64,000 bases of DNA from NCBI GenBank assembly GCA_040954595.2, contig CM082583.2:3286001-3350000 (forward strand), in the 5' to 3' direction. This stretch comes from Balanoglossus misakiensis (lineage: Eukaryota > Hemichordata). This document shows positions 11,736-23,034 of this stretch, one piece after another (within the stretch, counting starts at the first letter, position 1; each line of letters opens with the position of its first letter). The notes under the pieces were generated by a model. That model ran no database searches. It worked only from the letters and a program-made list of their open reading frames with translations, and had not been told where the DNA came from. A program made the translations under genes and the position numbers.

Positions 11736-11960
11736 AATAATAACAACAACAATAACAATAACAAAATTACTGAGTTCCCTGTGCCCATACGTCCAATAAA
11801 ATCAATTCAGCTGTATCTAATAACAAATTATGTATTATCATCATCATCATCATCATCATCATTTTACTGCCCATAAGTCCAATAAAATCAATTCAGCTGT
11901 ATCTAATAACAAATTATGTATCATCATCATCATCATCATCATCGTCATCATTCCTCTGTA
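10770..11960 (+). repeat. Short interspersed repeat ending in (ATC)n, split by a foldback element, plus a tandem second copy
   Basis: The repeat runs TTTGGCAAATTGTCTTTACTG, then CCCATA-GTCCAATAAAATC, then ACAAATTATGTAT and a (ATC)n tail. The first copy is interrupted between 10808 and 11784. A second, 5'-truncated copy (about 11866-11955) follows in tandem. A third copy lies at 22934-23035. The constant 3' tail with variable 5' start resembles a retroposed SINE or LINE 3' end, but no A/B box or reverse transcriptase was seen. Confidence 0.6.
10809..11783. mobile_element. 975-bp foldback element with long inverted arms and 7-bp target duplication
   Basis: The arms (10809-11071 and 11529-11783) are near-perfect reverse complements of 263 and 255 bp, starting CACAGGGAACTCAG and ending CTGAGTTCCCTGTG. 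They differ mainly in (TTG)n/(CAA)n length. The 457-bp spacer has no convincing ORF. CCCATAC is duplicated exactly at 10802-10808 and 11784-11790. Long arms with a 7-bp duplication recall Galileo-type (P superfamily) foldback elements, but the assignment is an inference. Confidence 0.8.
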
Positions 11961-12000
11961 GGTTCCGTGTTGTGTAGCTGAAAATTAGGCGGCCGAGGGG

Positions 12001-12844
12001 TAGTCTGGTTCCCTGCCCCAATCCCACCGCTGGCTGCGCTACGCTAAAGGGAAAGGGGTCAGGTATAGTCTCGGTTACCCAGACGCCTTTGCTTCTTCCG
12101 ATGCTCTCCAGAAAAAGGCTCTGGGGAAATGCTATTGAAAGCTTTGTAAAACAAAATGGCCGATGTCAGGATTTTGATCATCGCCTGATTGGCTGAGCTG
12201 TCAGTATGACCCGGGTCACTGCAATAGTTTCGACAATCGTCTACCAAAGATATTTCATATAATTTCTCCAACAATGCTAACAGAGGACGCCTTTTGCCTT
12301 TCGCATCAACCAACAAGTACTGGTCTCTTGATATGAAGATACGACAAATAATCACACATTGTCGACAGTCAGTGACCCGGGTCATACTGACAGCTCAGCC
12401 AATCAGGCGATGATCAAAATCCTGACATCGGCCATTTTGTTTTACAAAGCTTTCAATAGCATTTCCCCAGACCCTTTTTCTGGAGAGCATCGGAAGAAGC
12501 AAAGGCGTCTGGGTAACCGAGACTAGGTCAGGTACGGCCCGATTTCACACCCAGAAACCTGGGTGTGAAACAAGATGGATGCCTCCAATGTCCGTATGCC
12601 AGTCAAGATTCATCCAGGCAGTTTATTTTGTTTCGTTTGTTGTAAAGTTGGAAATCGAATGATAAACATTCATGGAGGTGAAGGAGAGAACGGGAAATGA
12701 GTATCTTACAACAACTTATCAATTTAACAACTTAATTTTCGTATGTATTGACCAATGAGAGCCATGTTTACAATAGGCCGTGCCTGACCCTTTCCCTTTA
12801 GCGTAGCGCAGCCAGCGGTGGGATTGGGGCAGGGAACCAGACTA
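12001..12844. mobile_element. Mutator-like non-autonomous element, outer, 9-bp target duplication
   Basis: Terminal inverted repeats of about 62 bp (12001-12063 and about 12783-12844) begin TAGTCTGGTTCCCTGCC and end GGCAGGGAACCAGACTA. GCCGAGGGG stands directly outside both ends (11992-12000 and 12845-12853). A 9-bp duplication is the mark of Mutator-like elements. It is interrupted by a second element at 12066-12525. No transposase is encoded. Confidence 0.75.
12066..12525. mobile_element. Mutator-like hairpin element, inner, 9-bp target duplication
   Basis: This 460-bp element has arms of about 155 bp (about 12066-12222 and 12372-12525) with ends TAGTCTCGGTTACCC and GGGTAACCGAGACTA. GGTCAGGTA is duplicated at 12057-12065 and 12526-12534. 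It lies just inside the left TIR of the outer element. Reading frames that cross it are by-products of the inverted repeat. Confidence 0.85.
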
Positions 12845-12853
12845 GCCGAGGGG

Positions 12854-13854
12854 GCGTAGCGCCGACTCGGAGCTCGGGGTGGGGAGGGTGCACGTGGGAG
12901 GGGGTATCCCTCTCGCGTAGCAGGAGCTTTTTTAAAAATCTACACGGGCCCAAGCAGTGAATTTGTTGCAATCTTTCAAAGTTTAAAGACCTTCAGATGA
13001 ACTTAGCTGTACATAAAGATAATAACATACTAGGAAATGCAGGAGTCTCATTCACAACGTCATGCCAAGGTCTGGATGCTCCCCAGAGTGGAAAACTGTA
13101 GTCGAGCTAACAACCCGTGCAAGCGGATGAAGCATTCACACAAAAAGTTCAGCGATCTCTTGACACGAACTTATCTTCATCAAACTCATCAAGTACATTT
13201 TGATCATCACTGGGCCTACAGCAGTATAAAACGTACGTTTGATCCTATGCAGATTTCGGCTCTCTGATCTCTGTTTATGTATGAACGACATATTTTCCCA
13301 AAAGAAACTACGCGAAAAAAAAAAATTCTTGGATGAAGTCGCACAGGCCTAAATGTGTTCACCGTAATTCTTCCTTTCACTGGTCTGTATAGAAAGCATA
13401 TGCTTGTAATGAAGTTGTAAGTATAGAATACGGTCGCCTCCCTATTTTTCACTATACCATAGGCCTAAGGCGTTGTATAAATGAGTACAAAAACAGAACT
13501 TATACCCCAGGATGTAATAAATGGACAATTTTTTGGCAAAGTTAAATATGTCCTCGACAGATACAAAGCTGATATTTCAAAGCTAGTGTGTCATTTTGTA
13601 AGTAAAGTATTTTATCTATAAAAAGGAAGATCTCGTTTTCGAATTTGCAGGACAACTTACAGATGTGTTCTTTTGCATGTTTGTGCGACGTTTCAATTAA
13701 ATTTTACAATCGTTTAAATGATATTGATAATCTCTTATTAAAAGAAGTTTTTTGGCTAATAAGCAGCTAAAATTAAGTAAATGGTATATGAAATCGAATC
13801 GTTATGCTAAAATGTACAGCTCCGTTCTTCCTTGACCAAATTCAGAGTATATAA
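12854..13854. other. Non-coding stretch between transposons
   Basis: No gene is recognised. There is a GC-rich segment near 12854-12930, then AT-rich sequence. The motif GTAGTCGAGCTAA-AACCCGTGC near 13098-13122 recurs as a close variant near 37398-37420, so at least part is repeat-derived. Confidence 0.4.
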
Positions 13855-13975
13855 TAGCAATAAAACACCCCGATTTTGACCAGTTCAACTCCATATACGC
13901 ACTCGTGACGCGTCTTTTTGCCAAGTCACGTGAGACGCAGTGTTCAGCGAATGGCTGGGGGTGTTTTTATTGCTT
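13855..13975. mobile_element. Hairpin MITE, TAGCAATAAAACACC family
   Basis: Ends read TAGCAATAAAACACCCC and GGGGGTGTTTTTATTGCTT. The inner left arm contains GACCAGTTCAACTCC and ATATACGCACTCG. Related copies lie at 18901-19000 (one arm and loop) and 61146-61289 (both arms). No coding capacity. Confidence 0.65.
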
Positions 13976-14835
13976 GCAGTGCATTATGGGTCACTAGACT
14001 TCCGGATGAGGGGGAGAGCTCAGTCGAGTGTCAGCTGTTCACTGTGCAAGTCAATGACAACAAGCGTCTACAACCTATCCAATTTTCCAGCGGTTTAGTC
14101 AGATTTTCCTCAAGTAGCGTTAGTAGTAGTAGTAGTATAAGTAGTTATATTTTGTTCTGTTTTAGTGTTAGTTATAGTTATTTATAGTTATTTTTGAGTC
14201 TTTAGAACTGTTCTAGTTTCTAAGAACTGTTGTCTCTCGCCTGTTCGATCGACGACGGAAGCAAGAGTTCAACAATATCAGCGGTGAGTACTTGTATTAA
14301 GTTGTAAACTATCACTCTGCACTTACTTTACCACCTCTAGGGGCAAGAATGGACGTAAATCGACCATAAAATACTGATTTGGTGTACTTTTCATAATGCT
14401 TAAAGTTAGATTTCCATTTAGCATTCGAAACAATGGTTTCACAGCCAATTTCAAAAACGTGTGAATGGACGTCGCATCATCGCTTTCACTGCTGCATCTT
14501 GGCACTTTGTTTCCAAATTATCTGAATAATGTGTAATTCAGTGCAATGCACCTTGGAAATTTGACAGAGGATTTGACTTACATGCAGGGCTTCATCATTC
14601 ATGTTTAATTTATGTTTGATTCTTTGCAATGTTTAAAGTTTGTTTTCTATTGTTTTCATTTATTTACCTTTTACTGCTAAATAGTAATGGCACATGGGGA
14701 AATAATATGTTCTTTAATCACCCCAAACGGACATTATGGTTATAATATGGAAGTATAGTCAATATGTTATTGATATACACCATTTATGTGCACATTTTAA
14801 ATATTTTCCTACTTGTATACTTTATCAGATTAATC

Positions 14836-17034
14836 ATGCCAAGAGGAGGTCATCACTGCTGTGTCGTTGGCTGTAGCAGTAACAGCAAATGGTCTAAAGA
14901 AAAACACTCCTTCTTTCGAATACCAGCTGCAAAAACAAGGGGGAAACTCAGGCAGCAATGGCTACAACTCATCAAGAGAGCCCCACCTTTCAAGGCTAGT
15001 GACAATACAAGGGTGTGTGATTTACATTTTATTGATGGTACTCCAAGCAAGTCAAATCCCCTCCCTGTGCTGAACATGGGCTACAAAGTCAAAGTAACCG
15101 TTCCACGACGACCTATCATTAGATCAAGCCTTCCAGTTCCATCAAGAGTGACAAATCGAAAACCACAAGCCATTTCCACAACCACTGCTGAAGAACCTAT
15201 GGACACACATGAAGACTGTGCACTTCAGGTAGAAGCCAATCCAGGACAAATTGCACAAAATGACAAGACAATGTGTGATTTTGCAAATGACCATGACTAT
15301 GACAGACCAAATACTTCCTGTAGTCATGGCTTTGCAAATGACCATAACTACGCATTACAAAATATTGAACAGAGCCATGAAACTGTACAAATGCCTGAGC
15401 GTGTAAGGGAAGACCAGTGTGAACTCCCAAAGAACTCCCATGGAACATCAACCTTGGACAACAGCCTGTCATCAAATGTATCCGTAGAGGATGGAGACTT
15501 AACGAGTGTTGTGAAGAAACTCTCAACAAAAGTCAAGATACTGAAAAGCAAGATAAAAAGGTTGCAGTCCTTGCAGAAACAGAAGCTAAAGTTCAGTATT
15601 GATGACATTTGCCACAGTGATAGGAAGATACTGTTTTATACTGGATTAACGTCGTACAAAGCCTTTGTCATTGTTTTAGGAAAAATAATGAAAAAGGGAG
15701 CTGAAAGACTGTCTACCAACACAAGGCCCAGTCGAAGACCATGGTACAGAAAAGGGAGGAAACCTGGTCCTGTGCGCAAGCTAAAACTCGAAGACGAGTT
15801 CCTATTGGTTTTGATGAAGCTCAGGCTTGATCTGCTTGATGAAGATTTAGCAGACAGATTTGGAATCAGTATCAATTTAGTGAGGCTGCTTATCAACAGA
15901 TGGGTACCATTGATGGCTAGAAATAAGATGCTTGAAGAAGTTAATTAACTGGCCCTCTAAAGACCAGGTTAGTGATGACATTCAGATTTGTTTGTTAAAT
16001 CTGGAACCTGGGGCTGTATGTTTTGCAGTATTTTTTCCGTGTAGCAGAGTCATGTGAGAGCAAACACATTGTCTAAAATCCTTGGTTAAAATTTTGGGTT
16101 ACAAGCATTACAGCTTTGTGTACACCTTGGTTGATATATTTTATTTTATTTTGGATGATGGTGTCCGAAGGGTTACAACCATGTCAAATCCCAAGTGCGA
16201 GTTTTGTTTTCAACTAAAATGTTTTGTATTTTGAAATAAATTATTTTCAACTCCTATCAATTTCAGGTAAAGGCACATCTTCCACGGCAGTTCAAAGCAA
16301 CCTACACAAAAACAACAGTAATTATTGACTGCACAGAAGTTTTTATTGAGCGGCCAAGTAACATCGTGGCAAGACAAGAGACCTACTCAAGCTTCAAACA
16401 CTACAACACTGCAAAGTTTCTTGTTGGTATCACACCTACTGGCAGTATATCATCATTGTCCAAAGTCTGGGGAGGAAGAGCTTCTGATCGTTCTGATCGG
16501 CACATTGTTGAACAAAGACTTAAGTGGTAAGTTTATTGCCAATTGTCAACACAGGATTCCAATTATGTGTGCATGGGTTGAGAAAAAGTAAAGATTTCAG
16601 AAAACTTTTGGAGGTGTTTCATTTTTGATTAAGTTATAGAGAAAACGCCATCGCTATTCAATTGATCCCCTTTTTTCGCAGAGACTGAATTTTTGGATAA
16701 ACTGGAGTATGGTGATCAGGTGATGGCTGGCAGTGGATTTGACATTGGTGATGTACTAGCTCTGCGAGGTTGCACTCTTAACATCCCTCCATTTACCAGA
16801 GGAAAGACACAGCTGAGTCAGAAAGAAGTCGAACAGAGCAGGCAGATTTCATCTCTGAGAATTCACGTGGAACGAGCAATAGAACGTATTAAGAGATTCA
16901 GGATCCGTCAAGGAGTCTTCCCCTACCAAAGACTGCATCTACTGGAAGACATAATTACTGTTTGTGCAGCATTAACTAATCTTTTGCCACCATTGGTAGT
17001 AGATCAGGCACCGTCTCAAATTGAATACATGTAA
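14836..17034 (+). pseudogene. THAP-domain DDE_Tnp_4 transposase, inactivated
   Basis: Exons: 14836-15967 (after acceptor TTTATCAG, donor CAG|GTTAGT), 16267-16526 (after AATTTCAG, donor GTG|GTAAGT) and 16682-17034 (after TTTTCGCAG). Residues 1-90 are a C2CH THAP zinc finger: CVVGC near the start, then VCDLHF. A coiled-coil-like lysine-rich stretch follows. Next is an HTH_Tnp_4 segment (LEDEFLLVLMKLRLDLLDED, LADRFGIS), then the DDE_Tnp_4 core. Catalytic D1 is in IIDCTEVF. The second site, usually ADRGF, reads AGSGF, so D2 is lost. The third acidic residue is probably in HVERAIERIK. One extra base near 15940 stops the frame at 15948, and another near 16516 shifts exon 2. Removing each restores the phase of the following intron, so both are true decay. 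GATCGTTCT near 16490 looks like a 9-bp duplication. Confidence 0.85.
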
Positions 17035-17819
17035 TTTTCCATTCTTGTAAAATGATAACAGCATACATTTTTTATTACACACCAAGTTCAAGACATGAAA
17101 ACTTTATTTTCTCTTCTTGAAAGGGAGTTATCTTATGTCATTTCAGATTCATAAATTTACATTTGTTTTAAAAAAACAATTTGCATACAATGAAATGGTA
17201 ATTTATTCCTCTGGAAAACTGAAAGGAAAAGTTTACATTTTTTACCTCTGCTGTCTGGGATGCGGAGCTAATCAGATTGGGTGATTTTCCTTTGTCCATT
17301 GCCTTCTCTGAAACCGCTTTCCTTATTGCTTTAAAATTTGTTATGCAATTCTGTAGAGGTGGCCTCATTCAGATTTGTCCAAACTGGTAAAATTTGCATG
17401 TTTTTGCCATTTTTAGTCAATGTTGTCATCTAGAACAGGCAGTCTGACTTGCTGTAAAAGTTAGTATGGGAGGTTCATGTGAGTGAAGGGAGTAAAATAA
17501 AGTCAAAGATTGGAAATCGGTCCTTGTTTAGTAATGTGTAAACTGTAGCATTTCAAGAAAACAGTATAACAATACTACAATCGTAATGATAGCTTCTGTA
17601 CCATTTTAATTCGGTAATAAATATGTAAATAACAATGTCTGTAAATGAGATTAATTAATCAGCAATCTGTGGTGTGCACTAATTGAATTTGTAAATACAA
17701 AGCTTTTCGCTATCCAGATACATGCCGTCCCTATCTCATCTGCCATTGTTTATCATTTTCCTATCTTTGCACTTGCCTTCCCCCCCCCCCCCAATGTCAT
17801 TTCCATATCCTCTGTCTTA

Positions 17820-18597
17820 TCACGCATCTCTGCAACCATTACAAAACCAGTCATCACTTTCTAGTCCCTTTTCTTTGCCCGTCAGGCCTACACACTTGAA
17901 ATGGTACCAAATGTCGCATCTATCACAGGCTACTCCACTTTTCTTTACATCCCGTCCGCAAGTACCGCATGGCCACATACAATTTCGTTTGCCCTTTGTA
18001 CTGGTCGTAGACGGTTTAATGGCTGGCAGATCAGTTGGGGCAGGCAACTCTGCTTGCAGACCTGTTGAAGCCACGTTGGCCAGAGTGGAGACATCAAGAG
18101 GGTCAGCAGTTGCATTAATGCAGTCTGATCCAGGCTGGTGAGTTGGTGGGAATATCTCTTCCAGGTCTGCTCGAATGAAATCAGGAACATGGCGGGCTGG
18201 CGATGAAGTTCCTTGTGGTCGGATTTCATCCTTGATGGCTGGAACCACATGTTGGAGATAGAATGTGTCCATGTTGCCCTTTGACTCTGCCCCACTGAGA
18301 AGACTTCATCAAACAGAACTGGAATGACAAGTAAACCCAGCTTGGTAAACACAACAAAATCACACACTTGAATATTAAGAACACCCATCTGGGCTTGTAC
18401 CTGTGTGTAATATTGATGTGTTGGTACCAAGCTGTAGTCACCATTACTGTGTCGTTGGATATACTTGATGGTATGTCCAACAGCCTGCTGGGGTGTGACA
18501 TCTCTGGCACTGTATGGACATTTGCACTGAACAACACGTGTCACACAGCACTCGCAGCTAGCAATCCTGTCTGGGGATACACCAAGATGTGAGTCCC
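17820..18597 (-). pseudogene. YqaJ-type exonuclease with C-terminal PHD finger, truncated and frameshifted
   Basis: After acceptor TTTCTGTAG the exon (from 18597) opens with SHLGVSPDRIASCECC and VVQCKCPYS, then THQYYTQVQAQMGV and CDFVVFTKLG. This is the YqaJ/lambda-exonuclease-like core: the metal-binding D of SPD is present, but the usual E-x-K reads Q-x-K. A frame change near 18265-18285 separates it from DTFYLQHVVPAI and the C-terminal C4HC3 PHD finger (CGTC, CDRC, WYHFKC, FCNGC; stop at 17820). The N-terminal part of the nuclease is missing; repeats begin about 18733. In the intact element the nuclease is thought to assist transposition; here it should be dead. Confidence 0.8.
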
Positions 18598-18732
18598 CTA
18601 CAGAAATCACCTTTATAGTGCAAAAATTTGATAGTAAAAGCTTAATGTTTGTATAAAAACAAGTTAGTTGTCATAATTGAGTATATTTAAATACTAATTT
18701 GCATAAAGTTAACACCCCATGACGTATATACA

Positions 18733-19000
18733 ATTATATTATACCAGTATATTGATGGTTTAAATCACGCTATTTTATTGGTCGAGACACGACACGTGAC
18801 TGTGATATATTCGTCATATACCACAGTCATATATCATAGTCAAAGAAAATGCCTTTTTAAAATGTTTTATGCAAAGTTTCAATATACTGGCATAATATAA
18901 TAGCAATAAAACACACCCAGCCATGGTATACCACTCAATTTTGACCAGTTCAACTCCATATACGCACTCGCTATCGCTCGTGCGTATATGTCATGAACGG
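18733..19000. repeat. Composite repeat: TIR element joined to hairpin MITE arm
   Basis: 18733-18901 has ~20-bp inverted ends (ATTATATTATACCAGTAT and ATACTGGCATAATATAAT). It abuts a TAGCAATAAAACAC hairpin arm with loop (18901-19000) whose second arm is lost. The same two parts occur joined, in reverse order and strand, at 61146-61466. Confidence 0.6.
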
Positions 19001-19285
19001 GGCGCCCCAGTAAGACACCCGTACATGAAATTCATGTGACCTTTATCAAAGTACTTGAAGATGAATACTGTTTTATTATTTCATGTCCTTTTTACAACGA
19101 ACAGAGAATCTTTTTACTGCAGCTGAAACACACTATACCGATTTCGAGAATATGCCCAATAAATTTGGATAATAATAGGAAATAGTATCGTGGCCATTCA
19201 CCTGGCAAAATACAGCGTAATTAACGTGCATGAAAATGATACGGCAACAATTTTATGACGATTCTCAGTGATTGTCATTATATAA

Positions 19286-20104
19286 GGCTGCATTCACAAA
19301 CACCTCTGGAGGGGGGGCAGGAGAATTGAGGGGGGGATTTGAAAAAATTGAGGGTATGTAAGGGGGGGGGATTTGAAATAATTTAGGGACTGAAAGGGGG
19401 GGACTTGAAAACTTTGACGACTAAATATTTATTTTGAGTCCACAAAAATGCAGTTTCGCGCCCTTTATTTTACAAAATTTTCTAATGTGGGAGGGGGACA
19501 CCCCCTCCCACACCCACCCCCTCCATTTATCAACACCTTTCAAACATTGACTGGTTTATCTGGTGTTCCAGGTCAGGGGACTTGCCCCACCCCATGATAA
19601 CTTTGAGCGGTGACGGTTAAATTTGTCCTCCCCAACATACCGGTAGTTGAGTTAATTTGCTTTTGCCGGGTTCATTAAAATGCAGCTTTAAGCTCTGCAT
19701 TTTATAAAATTTTCTTACGTGGGAGGGGGACACCCCCTCCCAAACCCACCCCCTTCAATTCTTGGTTTACAATGTCTCCCAACACAGAGTACAGATACTT
19801 AAAAAATAAATAAATAAAAAAAATAAAAAAATAAAAACAATGTTCAGTTTTAATACCCACTGATGAGGGGAAACATCAGTTTCAAATTCTTTTCATGGGA
19901 GCGCTGTTTTTCTTTTTTACAAGATAGATTGGTGATGTGTTTTGCTGTGTGAAAGAAAATGGGGGGGGGATTTGAAAATTTTAGCAGTTCGGAAGGGGGG
20001 GATTTGAAAATATTTCGGGTTGTTGAGGGGGGCATGTGAAAATTAACGGTAAAAAAAATTGAATTCTCCCGCCCCCCCCTCCAGAGGTGTTTGTGAATGC
20101 AGCC
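19286..20104. mobile_element. 819-bp TIR element rich in G-tracts, TAA target duplication
   Basis: The terminal inverted repeats (about 45 bp) begin GGCTGCATTCACAAACACC and contain CTCTGGAGGGGGG. TAA flanks both ends (19283-19285 and 20105-20107), as for Harbinger-type elements. Inside, a unit of six to nine G followed by ATTTGAAA occurs five or six times. A hairpin module GTGGGAGGGGGACACCCC occurs twice (near 19489 and 19719). No ORF of note. Confidence 0.75.
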
Positions 20105-20107
20105 TAA

Positions 20108-20799
20108 TGATCTATGTATTTTTTGTTGTCTTTTCTGCTTTGAGTTATCAGGAATATTGAAATTTACTACTGTACTTATTTTTCTGAGACGTTGTAATTA
20201 CCCTTTTGTGTTAATTTAAAATTTGACACTGGCCTGATTTTTGTTTTCGATGTATAAATCGGCTGGTGCGATCCACTATGACTGGCCGAAAGGTACCACC
20301 GTTGCCAGTCTGGGACCACCCCACCCCTCGGACAAGTGCGCGTAACAAAACATGATGGTGTGTGGCGTGGTATATCTCGAACCAACAGGTTGTTTTAATC
20401 GATGACACACAAAAAGTGACGTGGTGAATTTCGAAAATTCATGGATGACATTAAGCCCATGAATATCAAAGGCCGGGATCAAGTCACGTCGTAGACTACG
20501 TAGGCCTCTAAAACTATAAGGCCCTGCAAATAACATGGATGCCCGATTATACAGCAATACACTTAACGTGCGTTACCATGGTGAGAGGATTCCGTTCTAA
20601 CAAAAGTCAATGTATACATACGTGGTTTCGGAAAATTAATATTCATTATTATTATAACAGACGCCATATTATATGTACATGCACTCGTTTGGTTTCGCCA
20701 GCAGCACAAATTTGATTACCGGGCGTGGATGGGCGAAACCGCTTCTTTTTTGCTCATTACGATTATTCATTTTAATTCTGTTATGTATAACATTGTATA
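20108..20799. other. Upstream region of the CIB gene
   Basis: No coding exon recognised. Short reading frames on the minus strand have no family resemblance. This stretch should contain the promoter and 5' UTR of the CIB2/3-like gene; no clear TATA box was picked out. Confidence 0.4.
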
Positions 20800-23000
20800 A
20801 TGGGGAACAAGGAATCTGTATTTACGGAGGAACAGCTTGAAACATATCAGGTAAAGGTGGTATCCCATCCGCGGGTATCTCTAAGTAGGCCTATATACAC
20901 TCTCTCCGCCAGCTTAAACTTACGCGATACCATACCAGCCGTCTTGTCTCTGTTGAGCGCTGATGTAGACAGATCATAGACACGGGCGCACAGGCAAATC
21001 TTTAAATTTTAACCTCGAAGTAATTTTTGGACGTACCCGCACTTGCATGCGTGATGTTTCATCTGTTTTCATTGACAATTTCTCTACCATAAAATAGAAT
21101 TTTGTTGATGTACAATGTACCTGTATTTGAAGCGGCAGATATTTTGGCGAATTTTAAAGTGTAAATGATATGAATATAATCTGAAATTTTAATTTGAAGC
21201 TTTCATACAATTTGATGACTGTGACATGCCAGACTGTAATTTCAAGTAATTAATAAATCATTTTTTTCATTTCAGGACTGCACTTTTTTTACAAGAAAAG
21301 AAATCCTTAATCTATACCAGCGCTTTAAGAGTCTAAATCCAGCAAGGGTTCCTTCTGATATGAAAAATGAGGATGGCCCATTGCCAAAGATTCCATTTGA
21401 AGATACTGCCACAATGCCTGAACTAAAGGTAATAAAATAGTTTTGTATTTTGATTTCATGTGAAATAATTGTCATTACTTAAGAAATCTGAATTCTTCAC
21501 ACAAACATCTACATGATTGGCAAGCTTTATTTTCATAGTATGCATACAGAAGTTAAACAATACATTTTATAGGTATGTCTTGAAGCTTATGTTGACTATT
21601 ATTCACTTAATTAAGAAATAAGATTAATTGTGATGTTTATGGGAAACATTTTTAGTACTGTGCTATTTGTCATTTCCAAACATACACAGAAAAAAACTGA
21701 AATTGTCTGAGTACAATACAAAACAGTTAAATTCACAGGAAAACCAGAAGTCTAAAAGTCAATTTATATGGAAAAGCATTTGGCATTGTTAATCATGATG
21801 TGAAATACAACTTCTGTTTTCTTTAATTATTGATTTGTATTTAAATTAAGGACAACCCCTTTCGGAGGAGAATATGTGAAGTGTTTTCAGAAGATGGTGA
21901 TGGCAGATTAACATTTGATGATTTCCTTGACATGATGTCTGTGTTCAGTGAATCAGCAAACTCTGAATTGAAAACATACTATGCATTTCATATTTATGGT
22001 AAGTAGAAATGTGTATGTATGTATGCATGTACATTGTATGTATGTATGTATGTATGTATGTATGTATGTATGTATGTATGTATGTATGTATGTATGTATG
22101 TATGTATGTATGTATGTATGTATGTATGTATGTATGTATGTATGTATGTGCATGTATGTATATATGTATCATTATGTATGTCTAATATTATGTATAATGT
22201 ATGCATGTGTTCGTGCATGTGTGACTTTTTTTCACAGTATAAAATGAAAGACAACCGTTATTCTTATTTCCTTTGTGTCTTTCTGTTTGCCTGTTCTGTT
22301 TGTATTATATGTTTATGATGTGTGTTTTCACATTTAATAGTAGAAATGTCAATGCCCTCTGACAATATTGATATTAACTTTAGTTTGAATGATGCGGAAA
22401 GATCAAATAAATTTTACTGAAATTAATTGTTATGCAAACATCCCTTATGGCAATCTTAAATACATGAATGCTGGGGACTATTTTTTAAGACATTAAATAT
22501 GACAATGTTGTATGATTGCGTCAGAATGTATACACACCGTTCATCAACTAGCATCCGGACCTCTTCAGCTAGACTGATGTCAAAATTTCAGAATTTTTTC
22601 AAACTGTTAAAAAATTGTATCACTCCCTAATCACATTTTGTTTTTTATTTAATTGCAGATTTTGACAATGACAAACATTTGGGTAAATATGATCTACAGC
22701 AAACATTAAAATGTATATGCAGAGAAGAATTGAAGGCAGAAGAAGTTGAATTCATTGTTAATCAGGTATTTCAAACCATCCAAAATTGATCAGATGATTC
22801 CTTTGAGAAGAGCTAGATATGATGTAATATTTTTGTAGACAGCTAGGTAATTAAGCTTTGGAACAAAATCATCTGACTATTAGTCGAATATGATATCTCA
22901 AAACAATCAACCAGCTGTATGCCATGTACTTTGGCAAATTGTCTTTACTGCCCATAAGTTCAATAAAATCAATTCATCTGTATCTATAACAAATTATGTC

Positions 23001-23034
<34 letters not shown>

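Larger units (their letters stand above)
13976..18600. mobile_element. Decayed ISL2EU-type DNA transposon (transposase plus YqaJ nuclease)
   Basis: Two convergent broken genes fit a single autonomous element: a plus-strand THAP/HTH_Tnp_4/DDE_Tnp_4 transposase (14836-17034) and a minus-strand YqaJ-type nuclease with a PHD finger (18597-17820). To my recollection, ISL2EU elements are described as coding exactly this pair. A donor at 14283 suggests a spliced 5' leader (about 13990-14282). The termini and target duplication could not be fixed; the boundaries given are the limits of recognisable content. The 17035-17819 gap between the genes has no ORF of note, only a short C-run. Confidence 0.65.

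Noticed and set aside
12059-12385. 108-codon minus-strand open frame
   Set aside because: Lies within the arms of the nested Mutator-like hairpin; no protein similarity.
16325-16591. Separate small gene inside the transposase region
   Set aside because: It is another frame of transposase exon 2; the true frame reads IIDCTEVFIERP.
13855-19000. Idea that the TAGCAATAAAACACC hairpins at both sides are the terminal repeats of the ISL2EU-type element
   Set aside because: They stand in the same orientation, each is (or was) a complete palindrome in itself, and a copy occurs alone at 61146.
20176-20557. Minus-strand frames upstream of the CIB gene
   Set aside because: Short, overlapping, no family resemblance or splice context.
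21945-22318. Several overlapping frames on both strands
   Set aside because: All are translations of the (TATG)n microsatellite.
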